Positions 35,181 through 44,825 are shown, numbered from the stretch's first letter. The stretch is 64,000 nucleotides of DNA from Pedobacter sp. ok626 (GCF_900100435.1 NZ_FNEX01000018.1:104161-168160); one strand, 5' to 3'. Numbers and translations: made by a program. The notes: generated by a model from the letters alone, not told the origin.

Positions 35181-36314
35181 TTATTTTTTCATTTTATAAA
35201 CTTCTGTACCTGCCAACAGGAAACAGCCTAATCCATAATCTTCAAAATCGGGCATACTTGTATAGCTTACAGGCTGACCATCCTTAGGCTCCTTACCTGT
35301 TCCCTGTAAATAACCCAGGAAACCATTGTTATGCACTGCATCTTTCGTCATGGCATTCCATGCCTTTACAATGATTGGTTGATAAACCTTTTGATCTAAA
35401 AGTCCTTGATTTACACCCCAGGCCATTCCATAAACAAATAGCGCTGTACCAGATGTTTCTTTACCTCCAAAATGGGTTGGATCATGCAGACTTACATTCC
35501 AAAATCCATCGGTACGTTGAATTGGAACCAATGCTTTGATCATTTCCTGATATGTTTTTAAATACTCCTCTCTATGTGGCGCATCTTTAGGCATAATCTC
35601 CAATACTTTTACCAATGCAGCAACGACCCAGCCATTACCTCTCGACCAGTAACAATCTTCAGCATTAGGCTCTTTATATGGTGGCACAAAATCCTTATCT
35701 CTCCACCATAAACCGTCCTTAGCATTATATAAGCCACCACCCTCTACATTTTTCGAATGCATATACATTTTATACATATACTCGTAATAGGCAGGATCAT
35801 TATACAATACACCTAGTTTTGCGAAAACAGGCATTCCCATTTGCAACGCGTCAATCCAGGTCCAATCGTCAATTTTACCTGATTTCATCATCAGGTCTAT
35901 CGAAGCCTTAATGTCTTTAATTCGCTCAGGCTTTTTGTCCATGTTATATAAATCGATATAAGTCTGACCACAGGCTTGATTATCGGCATTGCGTGTCCCA
36001 ATACCATCTCTTAGCCCCCATTTATGCTTCTCACCCCATTGTACCGCATAATCATAATAAGCCTGATCAGGTTTGAGCTGATATAAACTCATCAGGCCTT
36101 CATAGTATACGGCTCGCGTCCAGATGTTACTTGGGCGTTCTCTATTGGTAATGATAGATTTGCCAGCATCTGGCCATTTGTTCATAAAGTAGGCATTGGT
36201 AAGTACCAATGATTTTAACACTTCTTTTTTTGAAGGAATTTTTTGAGCAAAACTGGCTTGTACAAGCAATCCAAATAGTGTCAGGGCAATAGCAATCTTC
36301 TGTTTCATTATCAT
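35181..36314 (-). CDS. GH105 unsaturated rhamnogalacturonyl hydrolase
   Basis: A 377-residue exported protein with an (alpha/alpha)6-barrel. The GH105 signature is present: catalytic D155 in WTWIDALQMGMPV, with YWSRGNGWVVAALVKVLE, LHDPTHFGGKETSGTALF and the final DYGLGCFLLAGTEVYKMK. The family hydrates the unsaturated galacturonyl residue that rhamnogalacturonan lyases leave at the non-reducing end, releasing it from rhamnose. The partner PL11 lyase is encoded in the neighbouring operon under the same operator. The signal peptide ending VQASFAQ places it in the periplasm. A start at the second Met (residue 3) is equally possible. Confidence 0.93.
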   Translation of the reverse strand: MIMKQKIAIALTLFGLLVQASFAQKIPSKKEVLKSLVLTNAYFMNKWPDAGKSIITNRERPSNIWTRAVYYEGLMSLYQLKPDQAYYDYAVQWGEKHKWGLRDGIGTRNADNQACGQTYIDLYNMDKKPERIKDIKASIDLMMKSGKIDDWTWIDALQMGMPVFAKLGVLYNDPAYYEYMYKMYMHSKNVEGGGLYNAKDGLWWRDKDFVPPYKEPNAEDCYWSRGNGWVVAALVKVLEIMPKDAPHREEYLKTYQEMIKALVPIQRTDGFWNVSLHDPTHFGGKETSGTALFVYGMAWGVNQGLLDQKVYQPIIVKAWNAMTKDAVHNNGFLGYLQGTGKEPKDGQPVSYTSMPDFEDYGLGCFLLAGTEVYKMKK

Positions 36315-36340
36315 TAAATATTCTATCGTATTAAAAAATA

Positions 36341-39256
36341 TTAAAGCTTTTTGGTGCCAGCTTTCTGTTTTAACTCATCCGGACTATCCTTGGTATAGGT
36401 GTTGAACATTTCTTTGGAAGGACTTTCAAAAAGATCTTTTACCATTGCAAATGTGATTTCGGACCGGGGACTAAATTTGTCTGACTGCATGTATCGCTGT
36501 AAACTAAAGAACAGCTGTTTCGCAGCTGGCGATTCATCTTTTCCAGGTCCCAGGTTGGCACTTGAAACGATTAGTTTCCCTTTACCTACTTTTGCTTCAA
36601 AAATCAATGCCAGGCGTCGGTTCAAAAACCAGGTATCAATAGGTTGTACGATTGGCCTAAATCCCGACGGAAAATCTTCAAGATTCATTACCTGCGCTTT
36701 ATTTACAATTTCCCACCATTGCATATCACTGTGATCATCGGTTGGAAATTCCGAGAATGCGGGATGCTTCGGATCACATAAAAAACCCAGGGTATGTGGC
36801 GGACGCATTTTAAACCAAGAGGTATTCCAAAAAACAGGAAGAAAAGTTTGTACGACTTCTTTCCCTTTAACAACCGTTCCAGCTGCATTCAGAAATACAT
36901 TTCCTCCTTCATCCAGTATTTTTTTCGCCTGATCATCTAATGCGCTACAATAATAAAAGTCTGTCTTATATTGTGGTAGTTCTGCTGGATAAACCCAAAA
37001 ATCCCAACTGTTGACAAACAGAGTTCCATCTATCATTACCTCCAGTTTTAAATGACTTGCCTTTTGAACCTGTGCAAGTGGAAATACAATGTCGCCTATT
37101 CTGATGCAATTGGTGATGTCCAGCGTCTTAGGCTCAAAAGCCCCTTTGCCGATTACAGTCTCGGCTTCATCCTTGATCCTCCAGGATAACCTGGCATTTT
37201 GAATTGGCGAAGCCCCATAATGCGCAACTTCAATTGCCGCATCAAAATTTTCATTGTTCTGAAATACGAACTTTGAAATCCTGGCAAGGGGCACAGTACT
37301 GTTACAGAACTGGCGAAACTCCTTTGGTGTAACATAGCCTTTCTCGTCCCAAAACGCATCCAACACTCCTACAAGTGCGGTCCCCTGTCCTGGATAATCA
37401 TTTAGGGACAAAAGTTGAAAACCACTGTAACCAGGCGTACGTAAAGCTTTTTCTATTTCATTTTTATAACAAAGAACCTGTAACTTACCACTAGCAATTA
37501 AAAAAGCTTCGGCCTGATCGCTCATATCATGATCTTTAAGATCTTCCTGAAAAAGCTCAAAATTTTTAGCTCGGTATACTCCGGTATATTTTTTTATCTC
37601 TTTAAAATTAGGAAACACGCAATATTGCCCCATTTCATGTGCCACAAAGGGCACTGTAAACTGTGAGATCTGCTTGCGATAATCTGAAATGCTCTCCGGT
37701 CTCCTTCCCCAGTCAAGCCCCCTTGCTCCTGCCCGAACCATAAATTCGTTATTCTCTATGACTGGCCAACTACCGCCAACCGAAGCACCGGTGTACAAGC
37801 GTCTCGAATCTTTTGCTTTCCAATAATTATTGAATTTGCTGAGGTAAGGCACTTGTTTTCCGCGTGGTTCATTTCCATAAGCGAGCATACAAAAGGAAGC
37901 GTAATTGCCATAGTTTTTCGCCATTCTATTGGTTTCATCATAAATGAACTGGTCGATCGGTTTGCCGTCACCTATGGATGAGCCATGATTTGCCCAGCTT
38001 GGTCCTTCCGGCTGCAAGTAAAAACCTAACTGGTCCGCAGCAATAAAGGCCGCTTCTGGCGGGCACCAGGAATGAAACCGCATATGATTTAATCCATGTG
38101 CCTTAGAGATCCTGAAGATTCGTAGCCAGGAATCGACATCCATAGCCGGATAACCCGTTAAGGGAAATTCACAGTTATTTACTGTTCCTCTCAAAAATAC
38201 TGGTCTGCCATTGATTTCGAAATTACGGCCTAGGGCTTTAAATTCCCGCATACCAAATTGCACCTGTTTCTGATCTTTTTTACCATCAGCAGTCACTATA
38301 GTTGCTATTAGTGCATATAATGCTGGATTAAACTCATCCCAGGTTAAAATCTTATCCCCCATAGGATAGTCGATTTCTAAGGATCCCTTCCCATCAACTA
38401 TTTTAAAGTCGACCGTGACAGGCTTAACCTTCAAATTCGTCTTCGTATTAAAACTATTAGCACTTAATGTTATTTTTCCGGAAATCGCGCTAATAGCTCT
38501 CGATTTCAATTGAATTTTAACTTTTGCCAATTTCCTCTTCAGATCAGGATAAACCTGAATATCATCCATATAAACCGGTGCAGCGGCCCGAAGTTCCATT
38601 TTGCCGACTATACCGTTCCAGTTCCCTTGTGTATGGTCTGTTAAACTATGGGAATCCTGGCCCACATTAATGGCTTTAATCGAATTGTCTATCCGGATAG
38701 TTAATATATGTTTACCAGGCTTCAGGTTAACCGGAAGTTCAAAATTCTGTGCGACAACAAAGGTATACTGAGGATTACCCAACTCTTCATCATCAAGCCA
38801 TACACGGGTTTCGCTATGCGGATACTCCAGTGAGAGTAGTACACGTTGCCCTTTCCAGTTGGCGGGAATATTTACTTCTTTTTGATACCAGGCCGCCCCC
38901 GTATAGTGTTTAGCTGGTGTTAACCAAAAAGGTATTTTTATATTCCCTTCGGCTCTATATTTCTCTAATCTTGGATTGTAATACCAGGAACTATCATAAA
39001 TACTACCCGTCCATTTAGTTTTTAAAGTGATTTCATCACCTTTAAAATTTTCAGCCATAGATCCCGGAAGGTTTACAGATTCGGGTAATACCGTAGCAAA
39101 CCATTTGTCTTTTAGCCCAACATCACCAGCATCAATTTTAAATCTCCATTTGCCTTTTAAAGAAATATTTTGCGCTTTTAACGTTGACGAAAGCACAAAA
39201 ACCAGACAGAAGCAGGCGATAATATATTGAACAAAAATATGTCGTTTCAAAAGCAT
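36341..39256 (-). CDS. Glycoside hydrolase family 2, rhamnogalacturonan operon
   Basis: A 971-residue exported protein (signal peptide ending STLKAQ). It has a GH2 sugar-binding domain (SLKGKWRFKIDAGDVGLKDKW, TGAAWYQKEVNIPANWKGQR), an immunoglobulin-like domain, and a TIM barrel with acid/base E463 in LAYGNEPRG and nucleophile E541 in FVAHEMGQYCVF. A long C-terminal region follows, ending with a glutamine-amidotransferase-like stretch (AKKILDEGGNVFLNAAGTVVKG, KGKLIVSSANLGPGKDESPA) as in some pectin-linked GH2 proteins. Specificity is probably beta-galactosidase-like on rhamnogalacturonan side chains, by inference. It is the first gene of the operon controlled by operator C and only distantly related to the GH2 at 6492. 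Confidence 0.87.
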   Translation of the reverse strand: MLLKRHIFVQYIIACFCLVFVLSSTLKAQNISLKGKWRFKIDAGDVGLKDKWFATVLPESVNLPGSMAENFKGDEITLKTKWTGSIYDSSWYYNPRLEKYRAEGNIKIPFWLTPAKHYTGAAWYQKEVNIPANWKGQRVLLSLEYPHSETRVWLDDEELGNPQYTFVVAQNFELPVNLKPGKHILTIRIDNSIKAINVGQDSHSLTDHTQGNWNGIVGKMELRAAAPVYMDDIQVYPDLKRKLAKVKIQLKSRAISAISGKITLSANSFNTKTNLKVKPVTVDFKIVDGKGSLEIDYPMGDKILTWDEFNPALYALIATIVTADGKKDQKQVQFGMREFKALGRNFEINGRPVFLRGTVNNCEFPLTGYPAMDVDSWLRIFRISKAHGLNHMRFHSWCPPEAAFIAADQLGFYLQPEGPSWANHGSSIGDGKPIDQFIYDETNRMAKNYGNYASFCMLAYGNEPRGKQVPYLSKFNNYWKAKDSRRLYTGASVGGSWPVIENNEFMVRAGARGLDWGRRPESISDYRKQISQFTVPFVAHEMGQYCVFPNFKEIKKYTGVYRAKNFELFQEDLKDHDMSDQAEAFLIASGKLQVLCYKNEIEKALRTPGYSGFQLLSLNDYPGQGTALVGVLDAFWDEKGYVTPKEFRQFCNSTVPLARISKFVFQNNENFDAAIEVAHYGASPIQNARLSWRIKDEAETVIGKGAFEPKTLDITNCIRIGDIVFPLAQVQKASHLKLEVMIDGTLFVNSWDFWVYPAELPQYKTDFYYCSALDDQAKKILDEGGNVFLNAAGTVVKGKEVVQTFLPVFWNTSWFKMRPPHTLGFLCDPKHPAFSEFPTDDHSDMQWWEIVNKAQVMNLEDFPSGFRPIVQPIDTWFLNRRLALIFEAKVGKGKLIVSSANLGPGKDESPAAKQLFFSLQRYMQSDKFSPRSEITFAMVKDLFESPSKEMFNTYTKDSPDELKQKAGTKKL

Positions 39257-39303
39257 GGTTATAAGAGACGGAAGGTTTCCGCGGGTTAATATTTAGTTAG
39301 GTA

Positions 39304-39348
39304 CGATTATAGGTTTAAATGCTTTAACGGGCAACCTGTCCCATCCTG
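39304..39348 (-). promoter_or_regulatory. PUL operator/promoter C (GH2-GH105-GH31-RhaM-GH106 operon)
   Basis: On the minus strand CAGGATGGGACAGGTTG (39332-39348) is followed after 20 bp by TATAATCG (39304-39311), a weaker -7 box. The start codon at 39256 is 75 bp from the operator. It sits within the 100-bp gap after the acetylesterase gene. Confidence 0.75.
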
Positions 39349-39356
39349 TTAAAACA

Positions 39357-40826
39357 CTAATCTTTTAGGTATTTAAGGAGCGTAGAGGTTTTCAATGCTT
39401 TTACCCCTTCAACTACCGATGCTGCATTTACTTTAGCCCCCAATTCATTCGTATGTGTATGATCTTTTTCTGTGAAAAAGGCGTCTACCTTTTCCGCAGC
39501 CAATCCTGCGTACTTATCTTTTATGATCTTATTGAGTGGAATAAAACCCACCTTTTCTGCATTTGCTACTTCCTCAGCCCAGGTCGCATAATTATCCACC
39601 ACCAAGGTCATCACTCCATTTCTTACCGGATTGCGTGGAACTGGAGAACATACAATAGCTGTTGCACCTTTTGCTTTTGCATCATTGATAAATTTACGTA
39701 GATACCAACCGTAGGTATAAACTACTTCTTTCTGTTTAGTGATGGGGTTATAGATTTCCTTACTTTCCAGCCCTGTTCCTTTGATGGTTCCACGAGCACG
39801 AGCCGTATCATCAAGCGGACTACCATCATTATGACCAAATTGCATCAGAACAAAGTCGCCAGGTTGCAGCTTTGTCAATACCGCATCCCACAACCCCTTA
39901 CTTTGAAAAGTACGTGTACTGGTGCCACCCAAAGCGTGATTTTCAACATTGATTTTATTTAGGTCAAAAAAATCAGCCAAATAACTGCCCCAACCCCATA
40001 AAGAGCCATCCCCCTTTCCTTTTCCATTTTTAACCGTGGAGTCGCCGATTAGATATAAGGTAGGCTTGAGCAGGTATTTATTTAAGGGGCAATCCTTAAG
40101 TTCTTTTATACCTTCAACCACTGATAATGCGTTAAATTTTGCACCTGCCAGATTGGTATGGGTATGATCTCCCGGAAAAAATGCTTTCACAGATTCGGGA
40201 CCCATCACATCGTATTTATTGGCTACGATCCTATTCAGATCTATAAAATAAACCCCTTCTTGTTTAGCCACCTCTGCAGCCCATTTACCAAAACTATCAC
40301 CAGCGCGTAGTACTTTTCCATCTTTAAACTGGTTACGTGGAATCATAGAAATGACGATTGGTATAGCACCCTTTGCTTTTGCTTCCCGTACAAATTTGCG
40401 AAGATACCAGCCATAGGTATGCACTGTTTCTATGGTACCATTAGGCCAGGTAAGCACTTTCGTTTCCTCACCAGTTCCCTTCAATACACCACGTCGCCCC
40501 TCTTTGGTAGTATCTGGGACACTTCCATCATTATGACCAAATTGCATGGTTACAAAGTCACCAGGTTTTAAGGATTGTAGTACTTTATCCCATCTTCCCT
40601 CTGAAAGGAATGTACGGGTACTGCGCCCCGCCATCGCGTTATTTTCTACATCTATTTTTGTGGTATCAAAAAGATCCGCAATAGGTGTTCCCCAACCCCA
40701 GGTTTCTTTATTTGAATTGCGAACGGTGGAATCACCGATGACATGTAAAACTGGTTTTTCCATCTTCTTGAAAGCAAATAGGACGGCCATACACAACAGG
40801 CCTATTAAGATGATATTCTTGTTCAT
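39357..40826 (-). CDS. Double-domain SGNH/CE12 rhamnogalacturonan acetylesterase
   Basis: A 489-residue protein made of two complete SGNH hydrolase domains in tandem. Domain 1 has VIGDSTVRN with Ser33, FGHNDGS and DHTHTNLAG. Domain 2 has LIGDSTVKN with Ser263, FGHNDGS and DHTHTNELG. Each copy keeps the nucleophile, the oxyanion-hole Asn and the Asp-x-x-His pair, so both should be active. CE12 enzymes deacetylate galacturonate in rhamnogalacturonan so that lyases can cut. Single-domain proteins of about 250 residues are the family norm, so this is an internal duplication. The N-terminus is a signal peptide or anchor (IILIGLLCMAVLFAF). The gene follows the PL11 lyase gene with a 3-nt gap. Confidence 0.92.
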   Translation of the reverse strand: MNKNIILIGLLCMAVLFAFKKMEKPVLHVIGDSTVRNSNKETWGWGTPIADLFDTTKIDVENNAMAGRSTRTFLSEGRWDKVLQSLKPGDFVTMQFGHNDGSVPDTTKEGRRGVLKGTGEETKVLTWPNGTIETVHTYGWYLRKFVREAKAKGAIPIVISMIPRNQFKDGKVLRAGDSFGKWAAEVAKQEGVYFIDLNRIVANKYDVMGPESVKAFFPGDHTHTNLAGAKFNALSVVEGIKELKDCPLNKYLLKPTLYLIGDSTVKNGKGKGDGSLWGWGSYLADFFDLNKINVENHALGGTSTRTFQSKGLWDAVLTKLQPGDFVLMQFGHNDGSPLDDTARARGTIKGTGLESKEIYNPITKQKEVVYTYGWYLRKFINDAKAKGATAIVCSPVPRNPVRNGVMTLVVDNYATWAEEVANAEKVGFIPLNKIIKDKYAGLAAEKVDAFFTEKDHTHTNELGAKVNAASVVEGVKALKTSTLLKYLKD

Positions 40827-40829
40827 GGT

Positions 40830-42689
40830 TTATTTTTTTATTGGTTCTATCAATACAATATTAGGTTTTGGCGCCTTCTTCATCCCATTCCCGAAATAGA
40901 AGCCAGTATGGGGAGGTTGGTTATAGCCCACGTTTTGCCAGGCGATACTCAACCGATATTGCGGGTCGTGCATGAAAGTATAATTTCTATGTGTTGTGGG
41001 AATAGTCGTTGTATAAATCCGCAGGCTCTGGTTGTCATAAGCACGAAAAATTACTTCTTCCCTCCAGTCTCCAAAAAGATCTGCGCTTAAAGCGGGAGTT
41101 GATTTACTGCCATTGTTGGACACACAACCATTTGCCGTAAACAAACGTCCTCCATTGTATTTATCAATGTGGTTACCATCCAACAGCTCACGTGAAAGAT
41201 CTGCGTCCCACCAGATTAAAAAATTAGTCGAACGAGGTTGATCTCCAATTCTGTTTCCTTTTATATCATGCAACCCATTTGATCCTGACCACCACATTTG
41301 TGCGCCAATCCTGGTATTGTCGATATTTTCAGCAACGCCACGGCCCACATCCTCATCTTCAGACCCCTTCCATAAAATTTCACCTGTACGGGCATCATAA
41401 ACGGCCGCTCCAGGCCCTTTTGTGCCTTCTTCGATTTCATGGACGCCGAAAACTTCCAATCCTGGGCGTTCAGGATCCAAATCACTGACATGCAGAGCAT
41501 CACCATGCCTTAAGACAGTCGTATATAAACCTTTGCCATTGTCATCCACGCACATCGAACCATAGATAATTTCATCCTTTCCATCGCCATCTACATCGGC
41601 AACAGAGAGCCCATGATTACCCATCCCTGAATAAGGGTTTCTACCATCTTTTGAATCAAATACCCAACGTGAAGTAAGCTTTCCGTCACGCCAATCCCAG
41701 GCAGCCAAAACAGTGCGACCATAATAGCCACGACACATGACTACACTCGGATGTACACCATCCAGATAAGCTATACAGGCGGTAAAACGATCTACCCGGT
41801 TACCAATCTTGTCATTTTTGCCGTTGCCACCTTTTCCACCCCAACCAGCAATGTCTCCGCGTTCAGGGATATAATCCACAGTGGCCAGCGCTTCACCTGT
41901 TTTACCACTAAAGATGGTGAAAAATTCCGGACCGGATAAAATCCTGCCATTGTCATTACGCCAGTCTTTTGTCCCATCCCCGATTACTTTTCCCAATCCG
42001 TCGATTGTCCCATCTGCCGTTTTACAAGCAAACTCAGCGATGCCATCACCGTCCAGGTCATACACCATAAACTGGGTATAATGTGCTCCTTCTCTTATAT
42101 TTTTCCCCAGATTGATCTCCCATAAAAAAGTTCCATCCATTTTATAGGCCTGGAAGATTGCGGGGTCAGTTATTCCATTGAATGAATTATCCCGAGCACG
42201 GCCGGTTTGATGCAATACAATATCATACTCACCATCACCATCCAGGTCCCCCACAGAAATATCATTTGGTGTATATCCTTTAGGGGTACGTAAAGGTATG
42301 GTCAGGTATTGCTGTATAAGAGAATTTGTGGGTAATTTGAAAGCTTGACTGGCCGCTCGCTCCTTCGCATTTAATACCGGCCTGATGTAATAACTATAGC
42401 TTTGTGCAGCAGGCGCATTGCTATCCACATAGTTTGTACCAGCTGTTAAAGGCAGCTCGTTTAGTTTAACAGCCGGTTGAATTCCCGTCTGCCTGTACAA
42501 ATTAAAAGCAAGGTCTTCAGGGTCTGTACCCAATATCCGCCAGCCAACATATACAGTGTCCTCCGCCTGCCGTACAGCAATCACTCCACGTCCCAATTTT
42601 TCCATTTGCCGTTGAGCAAAAAGATCATTCCGGAAGAACAATATCAGCATGACAGGAATTATATATTTAAAAAAACTTCGCCCGAACAT
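40830..42689 (-). CDS. PL11 rhamnogalacturonan lyase
   Basis: A 619-residue exported enzyme (signal peptide ending DLFAQ). It has the PL11 N-terminal beta domain (MEKLGRGVIAVRQAEDTVYV, WRILGTDPEDLAFNLYR) and an eight-bladed propeller with many calcium-binding DxDGDG segments (VGDLDGDGEYDIVLHQ, MVYDLDGDGIAEF, VADVDGDGKDEIIYG). The C-terminal segment is also typical (DLFGDWREEVIFRAYD, TFMHDPQYRLSIAWQNVGYNQPPH). PL11 enzymes cleave the Rha-GalA bond in the rhamnogalacturonan I backbone by beta-elimination. The product is the substrate of the GH105 in the adjacent operon. It is the first gene of a two-gene operon with the double acetylesterase, under operator D. Confidence 0.95.
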   Translation of the reverse strand: MFGRSFFKYIIPVMLILFFRNDLFAQRQMEKLGRGVIAVRQAEDTVYVGWRILGTDPEDLAFNLYRQTGIQPAVKLNELPLTAGTNYVDSNAPAAQSYSYYIRPVLNAKERAASQAFKLPTNSLIQQYLTIPLRTPKGYTPNDISVGDLDGDGEYDIVLHQTGRARDNSFNGITDPAIFQAYKMDGTFLWEINLGKNIREGAHYTQFMVYDLDGDGIAEFACKTADGTIDGLGKVIGDGTKDWRNDNGRILSGPEFFTIFSGKTGEALATVDYIPERGDIAGWGGKGGNGKNDKIGNRVDRFTACIAYLDGVHPSVVMCRGYYGRTVLAAWDWRDGKLTSRWVFDSKDGRNPYSGMGNHGLSVADVDGDGKDEIIYGSMCVDDNGKGLYTTVLRHGDALHVSDLDPERPGLEVFGVHEIEEGTKGPGAAVYDARTGEILWKGSEDEDVGRGVAENIDNTRIGAQMWWSGSNGLHDIKGNRIGDQPRSTNFLIWWDADLSRELLDGNHIDKYNGGRLFTANGCVSNNGSKSTPALSADLFGDWREEVIFRAYDNQSLRIYTTTIPTTHRNYTFMHDPQYRLSIAWQNVGYNQPPHTGFYFGNGMKKAPKPNIVLIEPIKK

Positions 42690-42771
42690 ATTTGATTTTT
42701 TGTTGGAGGATTCAGAAGGTCATTCCAAATCTCCCGGTTAACTGATTTGTGTGTCTTAATAGTACGCGGGG

Positions 42772-42816
42772 ACAAATTGGAAATAAAAAAGAAAATAGGC
42801 AACCTGCCCCCACCTG
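42772..42816 (-). promoter_or_regulatory. PUL operator/promoter D (PL11-acetylesterase operon)
   Basis: On the minus strand CAGGTGGGGGCAGGTTG (42800-42816) is the most divergent copy, with CAGGTGG in place of CAGGATG in the upstream half-site. CCAATTTG follows after 19 bp. The TTTG part of the -7 box is kept but the leading TA is not. The start codon at 42689 is 110 bp away. Confidence 0.65.
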
Positions 42817-42922
42817 CTCTACAAAATAACCTTAACTAGGCTATAAATTAAATCCATTGTAACCTCTCGACAGCAAACTACAATAGTTTTGTTTACCAAA
42901 CAACTCTGCTCCCTCCTATGAA

Positions 42923-42968
42923 CAGGATGGAGCAGGTTGCATCATTAGTGGAATAAACCTTACGTTTA
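42923..42968 (+). promoter_or_regulatory. PUL operator/promoter E (ECF sigma operon)
   Basis: CAGGATGGAGCAGGTTG (42923-42939) is followed after 21 bp by TACGTTTA (42961-42968), a good -7 box. The sigma-factor start at 43019 is 79 bp from the operator. This places an extracytoplasmic-function sigma gene under the same control as the enzymes. Confidence 0.8.
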
Positions 42969-43018
42969 AACCTCATAAAAAAACAAATTATATTTTCCAG
43001 CAGGGGGAGTAATAAAGT

Positions 43019-43612
43019 ATGAACAACTTAGAAAACCAATCTGATCAAGCTTTACTTGAGTTGCTCAAAGAGGAAAACAGACAGGCTTTTAATGTGCTCT
43101 ACAACCGATATTGGAAAAAACTATATAATACCGCAAATAAACGGATTAAGGATCCTGAAGCCGCAGAAGAAATCGTGCAAGACCTTTTCACCAGTTTATG
43201 GCTGAACCGCCATAAAATCAACATACATACTTCTTTTGAAAGTTATCTTCATAGCGCTGTACGCTATCTGATCATCGCCTGCTTCCAGAAGCAGATGAAC
43301 AAACTCAGGTTTGAAGAAGACTTTTCAAAAGTGAATACCATTGCTGATACCACAACAGAAGATTCTATTGTAACGAATGACCTGCTCGGGCTGCTGAACC
43401 GAAAAGTTTATACCTTGCCTGAAAAATGCCGCTCGGTCTTTGAACTCAGCAGGAAAGACCATAAAACCAATAAAGAGATCGCTGCAACCCTTGGAATTTC
43501 CGAGAAAACAGTTGAAAACCACATGACTAGGGCATTAAAGATTCTTCGCCTGAGCTTCACCTCTCTCTGTATTACAGGAACGATTTTGGTTAATCATTTC
43601 CTAGCCTCTTAA
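43019..43612 (+). CDS. FecI-like ECF sigma factor (RNA polymerase sigma-70 family)
   Basis: A 197-residue sigma factor. Region 2 spans about 20-90 (FNVLYNRYWKKLYNTANKRI, AEEIVQDLFTSLWLNR, YLHSAVRYLIIACF). Region 4 spans about 130-185 (LPEKCRSVFELSRKDHKTNKE, IAATLGISEKTVENHMTRAL). This is the Bacteroidota FecI-like group that works with an anti-sigma FecR and an STN-type SusC. Both are encoded directly downstream. It should direct transcription of the STN-SusC/SusD pair when the transporter senses its ligand. A purine-rich stretch at about 14 nt serves as ribosome-binding site, and a PUL operator precedes it. Confidence 0.94.
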   Translation: MNNLENQSDQALLELLKEENRQAFNVLYNRYWKKLYNTANKRIKDPEAAEEIVQDLFTSLWLNRHKINIHTSFESYLHSAVRYLIIACFQKQMNKLRFEEDFSKVNTIADTTTEDSIVTNDLLGLLNRKVYTLPEKCRSVFELSRKDHKTNKEIAATLGISEKTVENHMTRALKILRLSFTSLCITGTILVNHFLAS

Positions 43613-43742
43613 CAACCTCCTGCATAGCTCCATAAGGGCTCCGTCTTTATTTTTTTAAATATTTTACTATCCGTTGGGGGCTAGGCCCAAAAATACTCAC
43701 TACATATATAACCAATATATAAACCAATTTATTGAAACGGGT

Positions 43743-44738
43743 ATGAAGATCTCATCCAAACTTATTGATAGCTATTTAAATGATACCTGCACGGCCCATG
43801 AGCGCGAACTGCTACATGAGTGGTTTAACTCATTTGAAAACGATGATGAGCCCCTATCCTACTTATCAGCCACACAGCAGGAAGAATTAAACCGAAGAAT
43901 GCTCCATAAGATCGATGAAAACATTCTCTCCCGGGAAATTTCCAGCCAGAAAAAGCCTAAACGTTTCAATTATATCGGCATTGGCATGGCAGCAACCTTA
44001 TTCATGGTGCTTGGTTCTTTCCTGTTCCGTACAGAAAAACCAGCTGTCTCAAAAAAAATTAATCTTCCTACTGCTTCAGAATTAGTAATGGTGCGTAACC
44101 CTTCTAAAATCATGAAGAGACAGTTGCTTCCCGACGGGACATCCATCTGGCTAAAGCCAAATTCTAAAATTACCTATGCTAAAAATATTGCCGCGAGTAA
44201 ATTCCGTGAGGTCACACTTAGCGGCGAAGCTTTTTTCGATGTAAAACGCGACACTTTACATCCTTTTATCATCAAAACAGGCCATATCAACACCAAAGTA
44301 CTTGGAACCAGCTTTAACATCAAGGCTTATGATGGCGCTGATCAAGCGGAAGTCTCCGTAATAACTGGTAAAGTGCTGGTATACCTGGATAAACGATTAA
44401 AAGATAAAGGCACCAGCGAAGTCTATTTACTGCCCAATCAGAAAGCTGTTTATTCCAAGACAACGACAGACCTCCATAAAGAAAATGACAGGACACTTAG
44501 AATATGGGAAAAAGATACTTTTACTTTTAATGACACCCCGCTGTCAGAAGTCGTTAACATACTGGAGCAGCATTTCAAGGTAAAAATCGAAATTGAAAAT
44601 ACAGAAGTCAGAAAGTATACCCTTAAGGCCGACTTCAATAAGCAAAACCTTCCGGATATCCTGGAGCTGCTTAGTAAATCCATGGATCTGAATTACGAGA
44701 TTTCTGACAAACAGGTAAGGATCAACGAAAATAAATAA
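43743..44738 (+). CDS. FecR-family anti-sigma factor
   Basis: About 331 residues. The ATG at 43743 is preferred over an upstream TTG because MKISSKLIDSYLNDTCTAHE is the usual FecR start. A cytoplasmic N-terminal anti-sigma region (LLHEWFNSFE) is followed by one membrane helix (YIGIGMAATLFMVLGSFLF, about 75-95). Then come the periplasmic FecR domain (RQLLPDGTSIWLKPNSKITY, REVTLSGEAFFDVKRD, VLGTSFNIKAY) and the C-terminal domain (PLSEVVNILEQHFKVKIEIE, NLPDILELLSKSMDL) that meets the STN domain of the transporter. It keeps the sigma factor inactive until the transporter signals. It lies 130 nt after the sigma gene and is separated from susC by two hairpins. Confidence 0.92.
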   Translation: MKISSKLIDSYLNDTCTAHERELLHEWFNSFENDDEPLSYLSATQQEELNRRMLHKIDENILSREISSQKKPKRFNYIGIGMAATLFMVLGSFLFRTEKPAVSKKINLPTASELVMVRNPSKIMKRQLLPDGTSIWLKPNSKITYAKNIAASKFREVTLSGEAFFDVKRDTLHPFIIKTGHINTKVLGTSFNIKAYDGADQAEVSVITGKVLVYLDKRLKDKGTSEVYLLPNQKAVYSKTTTDLHKENDRTLRIWEKDTFTFNDTPLSEVVNILEQHFKVKIEIENTEVRKYTLKADFNKQNLPDILELLSKSMDLNYEISDKQVRINENK

Positions 44739-44825
44739 CCGCAGCATCGGCTGTAACTAACCAAATAAATTCGGAGGATTAATCATGTGAACGAAAAAAA
44801 CGAGCCGCGTAGTTAATATAAAAAA

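Larger units (their letters stand above)
42690..43018. other. Divergent regulatory region with two opposed PUL operators
   Basis: The 329-bp spacer contains no gene. Operator D points left toward the PL11 lyase and operator E points right toward the sigma factor. About 106 bp of AT-rich DNA separates them. A purine-rich GGGGGAG sits 14 nt before the sigma-factor start. Confidence 0.7.

Noticed and set aside
43674..43742. TTG start for FecR, 23 codons upstream
   Set aside because: The extra residues (ARPKNTHYIYNQY and neighbours) do not look like FecR, while the ATG at 43743 begins the usual FecR N-terminus.
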